Assembly: GCA_964626495.1 (NCBI GenBank)
Contig: CAZVFT010000056.1
Span: forward strand, 1 to 16,531
Direction: 5' to 3'
Source of the DNA: JACNLN01 sp964626495
GTDB lineage: Bacteria; Fidelibacterota; Marinisomatia; Marinisomatales; CAZVFT01
Length of the DNA: 16,531 nucleotides
The notes beneath the pieces were generated by a model, which saw only the letters and a list, made by a program, of their open reading frames with translations, ran no database searches and had not been told where the DNA came from. This document shows positions 12,922-16,531 of the stretch, piece by piece. The position numbers and the translations under genes are program-made. Positions within the stretch are counted from its first letter, which is position 1; each line of letters opens with the position of its first letter.

Positions 12922-13470
12922 ATGTCTCGATATAAACTATTCGCAGATATATTAACCTCATTTCGCATTGTTATTGCATTTACAATTGTGATTGTTGGTT
13001 TACTAGTTGGTCGAAATGGAATCACAGTTGCCCTTGTTCTGTTGCTTCTGGGATGGCTTACAGATGCCTTCGATGGACCACTGGCCCGTCGAGATCCTAA
13101 ATGTACCCGTACTTGGATTGGAGAAAATGACATTATTGCTGATGTCCTTTTAAGTTTATCTATGATTATCTATTTTGTTATGAGTGGGATAATACCACCT
13201 TCGGTTTTCTTTTTTTATTTTATGTTCCTCTCTATATCAACATTGGTTATTAAATCTCGATCATTCTATGTAGCATTTATTGGCTTAAGTTACGGATTAA
13301 GTATTTTAATTAGCTATTATCAGTCTACTATGATTACATGGCTATTCCTTTTTTACATAATAATCATTCCTTTATTAACATGGGATCACTTTTATGAAGG
13401 TACAAAATTATTTTTTACCGGATTTAAAGAAATTGAATTAAGGGTTCCAATTAAGCGATGGTTTGTCTGA
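12922..13470 (+). CDS. CDP-alcohol phosphatidyltransferase family membrane protein
   Basis: Enzymes of this family transfer a phospho-alcohol between a CDP-alcohol and an acceptor, usually in membrane phospholipid synthesis. The 182-residue protein has about six hydrophobic segments (roughly 16-32, 34-50, 72-92, 94-111, 113-133 and 136-155). The family signature is in the second/third segment: D48-x2-D51-G52-x2-A55-R56, then G67, D70 and D74, where the Asp residues bind metal and the CDP moiety. The spacing between AR and the Gly is 10 residues instead of the usual 8, and G-x2-D replaces G-x3-D, so this is a divergent member; substrate cannot be told. No strong ribosome-binding site precedes the ATG. 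The gene appears to stand alone, and the downstream protease has its own ribosome-binding site 225 nt away. Confidence 0.8.
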   Translation: MSRYKLFADILTSFRIVIAFTIVIVGLLVGRNGITVALVLLLLGWLTDAFDGPLARRDPKCTRTWIGENDIIADVLLSLSMIIYFVMSGIIPPSVFFFYFMFLSISTLVIKSRSFYVAFIGLSYGLSILISYYQSTMITWLFLFYIIIIPLLTWDHFYEGTKLFFTGFKEIELRVPIKRWFV

Positions 13471-13483
13471 AGAGTAGGAGGGA

Positions 13484-13542
13484 AGCTATCAAAAGCCAGA
13501 CCCCAAAAAAGTGATATAGAACACAACTGTTATTTGATAGCT
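13484..13542. repeat. 10-bp inverted repeat AGCTATCAAA / TTTGATAGCT bounding 59 bp
   Basis: The left arm at 13484-13493 and right arm at 13533-13542 are perfect reverse complements separated by 39 nt. The enclosed sequence contains AGCCAGACCCCAAAAAAG and no gene. It starts 13 nt after the phosphatidyltransferase stop codon. It could be a small non-autonomous mobile element or a long-loop RNA hairpin; no target-site duplication is obvious. Confidence 0.5.
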
Positions 13543-13695
13543 GTATTTGTTAGAAGTTGGTATTAAGTTTGTGACATAATTTGATTCAGTCTATTCTTAA
13601 GAGGATGATGTTAAGGCTGAATTCGATAATAGATTTAAAGACAGATAAATCAAGACTTGAATCCAGTAGATAAACAAAATGCTAAGGAGAAGACG

Positions 13696-16531
13696 ATGAA
13701 AAATATAAAAGGTACATTTGTACTATTTTTATTTGTATCACAGGTGCTTTTTGCTGAAACCATTATTCAAACCTATACTTTTGATACTCCCCAATTAATA
13801 ACCAAGAATGGATATACCGAAATGATCTACGAAAATTGTAAGAGTTTGGGAAAAGAGGGAAATCCACTATTGCCACACTTTGGAACGGATATCCTTTTAC
13901 CGCAAAATCATGAGATAGAGAGTATCAGAGTTACTTCCTCAAATTATTATCCTATTCGTGATGATATTATCCTCAAACCTGCTGGCAGACAAATTCCATT
14001 GTCGGAAGAAATAGATCCAGATTACAAGCTGATACCGAATGCCGAGATATATGAGTCAACGCAAGCCTATCCGGAGGATATTGTAAGTACTGCAAGTACC
14101 CATTTTCTATCAGGTCATTCGATCGGGTCATTTACAATCTATCCAATGACATATTCCCCTGTGAAAAATCAGGTCAAATTCCTACAACAAATCACTGTGG
14201 AGATAGAGACGAAAACAACAAATCGTGCAATAAATGCACAACGATTTCTGAAAAAGTCTAATTATGTCAAGAACAGGATTATACGGATCGTAGATGATTC
14301 AGAAATGGCGGATACATACAGCTATCCAAATCATAAGAGAGATAATGAATACGATATTCTGATAATCACAAATGTAATTCTTCTACCAGCTTTTGATAGC
14401 TATATTGAATTCAAAAAATCTACCGGTTTTACCGTAGCAACGATTACAACAGAAACGATTTACATACAATATTTGGGTAATGACATACAGGAAAAAATCA
14501 GAAATTGCATTATTGACTACTATACAAATAATGGAATCAGTTATGTAATTCTTGGTGGAGATTCTGCTCCCAATAATGCTTCAGAAGATATTATTCCCCA
14601 TCGTGGATTTTACGCCGATCCCGGTGGCGGGTACGCAGATTACGACATTCCCGCTGACATGTATTACGCCTGTTTGGATGGTACTTGGAACGACGATGGC
14701 GATAATAAATGGGGTGAACCGGGTGAAGATGATCTCTATGCTGAAGTAAGTATTGGAAGAATCTGTGTGGATAGTGTGACAGAAATCCAGAACCATACAA
14801 ACAAATTAAGAATGTACCAGAATGAACCAGTGGTTGATGATATTGAGAAAGCATTAATGATTGGAGAATATCTATGGCCAGGTACATATGGTGGTGACTA
14901 TAAGGATGAAGTTGCTTATGGGAGTTCAGCTAATGGATATACCACTGAGGGTGTATCGGATAATTTTAGCGTATCAGAACTCTATGAAAGGGATGGAAAT
15001 TGGGATAAATATGATGTTTTTAATCATTTTAATAATATTGGAATTAATCTACGTAACCATCTGGGACATTCAAGTGTAGATTATAATATGAAAATGTATA
15101 ATTCTGATTTAACAACATCAAACTTTACAAACAATGGAATATTCCGTGGATTTGTTATCGGGTATTCTCAAGGATGTTACAACGGTTCATTTGATAACCG
15201 AAATGACTGGGGATCGTATTATACCGATGACTGTTTCGCTGAGAGAATCACAACAATGGCAACAGCAGATGTCGCAACTATTGGAAATTCTAGATATGGA
15301 TGGGGGGAAGTAGGAAGTACAAATGGCGCTTCTCAATATTTTGACAGGCAGTTTTATGATGCAATTTTTGGTGAGGATATCACAACCATTGGTGATGCCA
15401 ATGGTGATTCAAAAGAAGATAATGTTTCCTATATCAATCAGGATCAGGTTATTCGATGGTGCGCCTATGAGTTAAACCTTTTTGGTGATCCAACCATGGA
15501 TATATGGACGGAAATTCCTACGGATATTACTGCCAGTTATCCGGCAGGTGTATCACTTGGTACCACTGAAATTATATTTCAAACTGATGTTCCTTTTGGT
15601 AGAGTAGGATTAATGCAAAACGATGAACTAATTGGAAGAAGTATTACAGATAGTTTGGGTAATAGTACGGTATCTCTTTTTAATCCTGTAGTCAATACAG
15701 AAACAATAGATGTTTCCATAATTGGACATAATAAAAATAGATATCAGGGAACAATTATTGTTGTATCGGATGAACCTTATGTGATCTTCCATTCATATCA
15801 GATTAATGATGATGGTAATGGAAATGGACTCGCCGATTACGGTGAATATATTTTTCTAAATATGACTCTGGAAAACTTGGGGAATCAACCTGCGAATAAC
15901 GTATCAGCGATTATTTCTACTAATGATGGGTACATAACCATCACTGATGACTCACAGGATTACGGAATCATTCCGGCTAATAGCAACGCCACGGAAAATG
16001 ACGCATTCTCGTTTACGATTCCTGACAGCATTCCCGATCAGCATGAAGTTTATTTTGAGCTGGAAGTTACAGGGGATACCACAGATGTATGGGATTCATC
16101 GTTCGACATTACCCTTAATGCTCCATATCTTACTGTTGGAGATATGATTATTGATGACAGTGTCGGTGGAAATAATAACGGACGCCTTGATCCAGGTGAG
16201 ACTGCTGATATTATTATTTCTACAGGAAACGAGGGTCATGCTGACAGTCCTCCAGCGACAGGCACATTGATATGTTTAAGTGAATACATCACACTCAATA
16301 TTAGTACACACGATTTTGATATCATCTATTTTAACACTACAGAGGATGCTGTGTTCAATATCACTGTGTCAGCAGATGCACCGATAGGAACGCCGGTATT
16401 TTTTACATATGATCTAAGTGCTGGAAGTTACGGTATTCAGGAATCGTATGTTGTTAGTATTGGGTTAATTATTGATGACTTTGAGACGGGTGATTTTTCG
16501 AGATATCCGTGGGATTTTGCGGGATATATTA
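13696..16531 (+). CDS. secreted gingipain-like (C25 family) cysteine peptidase, incomplete at the window end
   Basis: The frame is open from ATG 13696 to the last base (945 codons), with AAGGAGA 5 nt before the start. Residues 1-20 (KGTFVLFLFVSQVLFAE) are a signal peptide. Residues about 20-205 resemble the C25 propeptide (GNPLLPHFGTDILLP). The peptidase domain spans about 210-605: DNEYDILIIT (216-225), EFKKSTGFTV, YVILGGDS, the catalytic His458 in RNHLGHSS, the catalytic Cys494 in IGYSQGCYNGSFD, and the closing LFGDPTMDIW motif (595-604). Ig-like and CARDB-like modules follow (about 606-900) with Ca-loop-like stretches DDGNGNGLADYGE and GGNNNGRLDPGE. The visible end, IIDDFETGDFS, begins another domain. 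A C-terminal type IX secretion signal would be expected beyond the window. Both catalytic residues are present. It probably degrades extracellular protein, supplying amino acids such as leucine to the upstream pathway (inference). Confidence 0.88.
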   Translation, partial: MKNIKGTFVLFLFVSQVLFAETIIQTYTFDTPQLITKNGYTEMIYENCKSLGKEGNPLLPHFGTDILLPQNHEIESIRVTSSNYYPIRDDIILKPAGRQIPLSEEIDPDYKLIPNAEIYESTQAYPEDIVSTASTHFLSGHSIGSFTIYPMTYSPVKNQVKFLQQITVEIETKTTNRAINAQRFLKKSNYVKNRIIRIVDDSEMADTYSYPNHKRDNEYDILIITNVILLPAFDSYIEFKKSTGFTVATITTETIYIQYLGNDIQEKIRNCIIDYYTNNGISYVILGGDSAPNNASEDIIPHRGFYADPGGGYADYDIPADMYYACLDGTWNDDGDNKWGEPGEDDLYAEVSIGRICVDSVTEIQNHTNKLRMYQNEPVVDDIEKALMIGEYLWPGTYGGDYKDEVAYGSSANGYTTEGVSDNFSVSELYERDGNWDKYDVFNHFNNIGINLRNHLGHSSVDYNMKMYNSDLTTSNFTNNGIFRGFVIGYSQGCYNGSFDNRNDWGSYYTDDCFAERITTMATADVATIGNSRYGWGEVGSTNGASQYFDRQFYDAIFGEDITTIGDANGDSKEDNVSYINQDQVIRWCAYELNLFGDPTMDIWTEIPTDITASYPAGVSLGTTEIIFQTDVPFGRVGLMQNDELIGRSITDSLGNSTVSLFNPVVNTETIDVSIIGHNKNRYQGTIIVVSDEPYVIFHSYQINDDGNGNGLADYGEYIFLNMTLENLGNQPANNVSAIISTNDGYITITDDSQDYGIIPANSNATENDAFSFTIPDSIPDQHEVYFELEVTGDTTDVWDSSFDITLNAPYLTVGDMIIDDSVGGNNNGRLDPGETADIIISTGNEGHADSPPATGTLICLSEYITLNISTHDFDIIYFNTTEDAVFNITVSADAPIGTPVFFTYDLSAGSYGIQESYVVSIGLIIDDFETGDFSRYPWDFAGYI

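Noticed and set aside
14591..14887. Minus-strand frames inside the peptidase gene
   Set aside because: The peptidase frame is open throughout with signal peptide and catalytic motifs; the antisense frames have no recognisable features.

Overview
The window looks like a chromosomal piece of an AT-rich, probably anaerobic or amino-acid-fermenting bacterium. A lineage near the Bacteroidota/Cloacimonadota/Marinimicrobia group is my best guess. It rests on the gingipain-like (C25) secreted protease at the right end, the intergenic hairpin repeats and the general composition; no marker gene or rRNA is present, so the placement is weak.

Layout. Positions 1-2100 are an accessory stretch on the minus strand: a small exported protein, an HXXEE-family membrane protein, and a BrnT/BrnA toxin-antitoxin pair with a recognisable promoter/operator. 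Two related copies of a palindromic repeat and a family of 'CACnAAGG' repeats lie between these genes.

Positions 2484-10526 hold the core of the window, seven plus-strand metabolic genes in three blocks. Block 1 is an archaeal-type HMG-CoA synthase, an archaeal-type thiolase and a DUF35 zinc-ribbon/OB-fold protein; in archaea these three form one acetyl-CoA/HMG-CoA complex. Block 2 is the carboxyltransferase of methylcrotonyl-CoA carboxylase. Block 3 is methylglutaconyl-CoA hydratase, biotin carboxylase and a biotin carrier protein, joined by 4-nt overlaps. Together they cover every step between 3-methylcrotonyl-CoA and acetyl-CoA through HMG-CoA, with no HMG-CoA lyase in the window. The likeliest reading is lower leucine catabolism ending in HMG-CoA synthase plus thiolase run backwards. 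The same enzymes run forwards would build 3-methylcrotonyl-CoA, a precursor of isovaleryl-CoA. The blocks are separated by foreign-looking inserts: a DUF4258/DUF2283 pair whose first gene is broken by a stop codon (5247-5685), and a symmetric three-hairpin repeat (7496-7598).

Positions 10619-12612 (minus strand, convergent) encode a divergent SucC/SucD-type acyl-CoA ligase that could conserve CoA-thioester energy as ATP. Positions 12922-13470 encode a CDP-alcohol phosphatidyltransferase. From 13696 to the window end runs an incomplete secreted C25 cysteine peptidase of at least 945 residues. I saw no tRNA, rRNA, CRISPR array or intact transposase.
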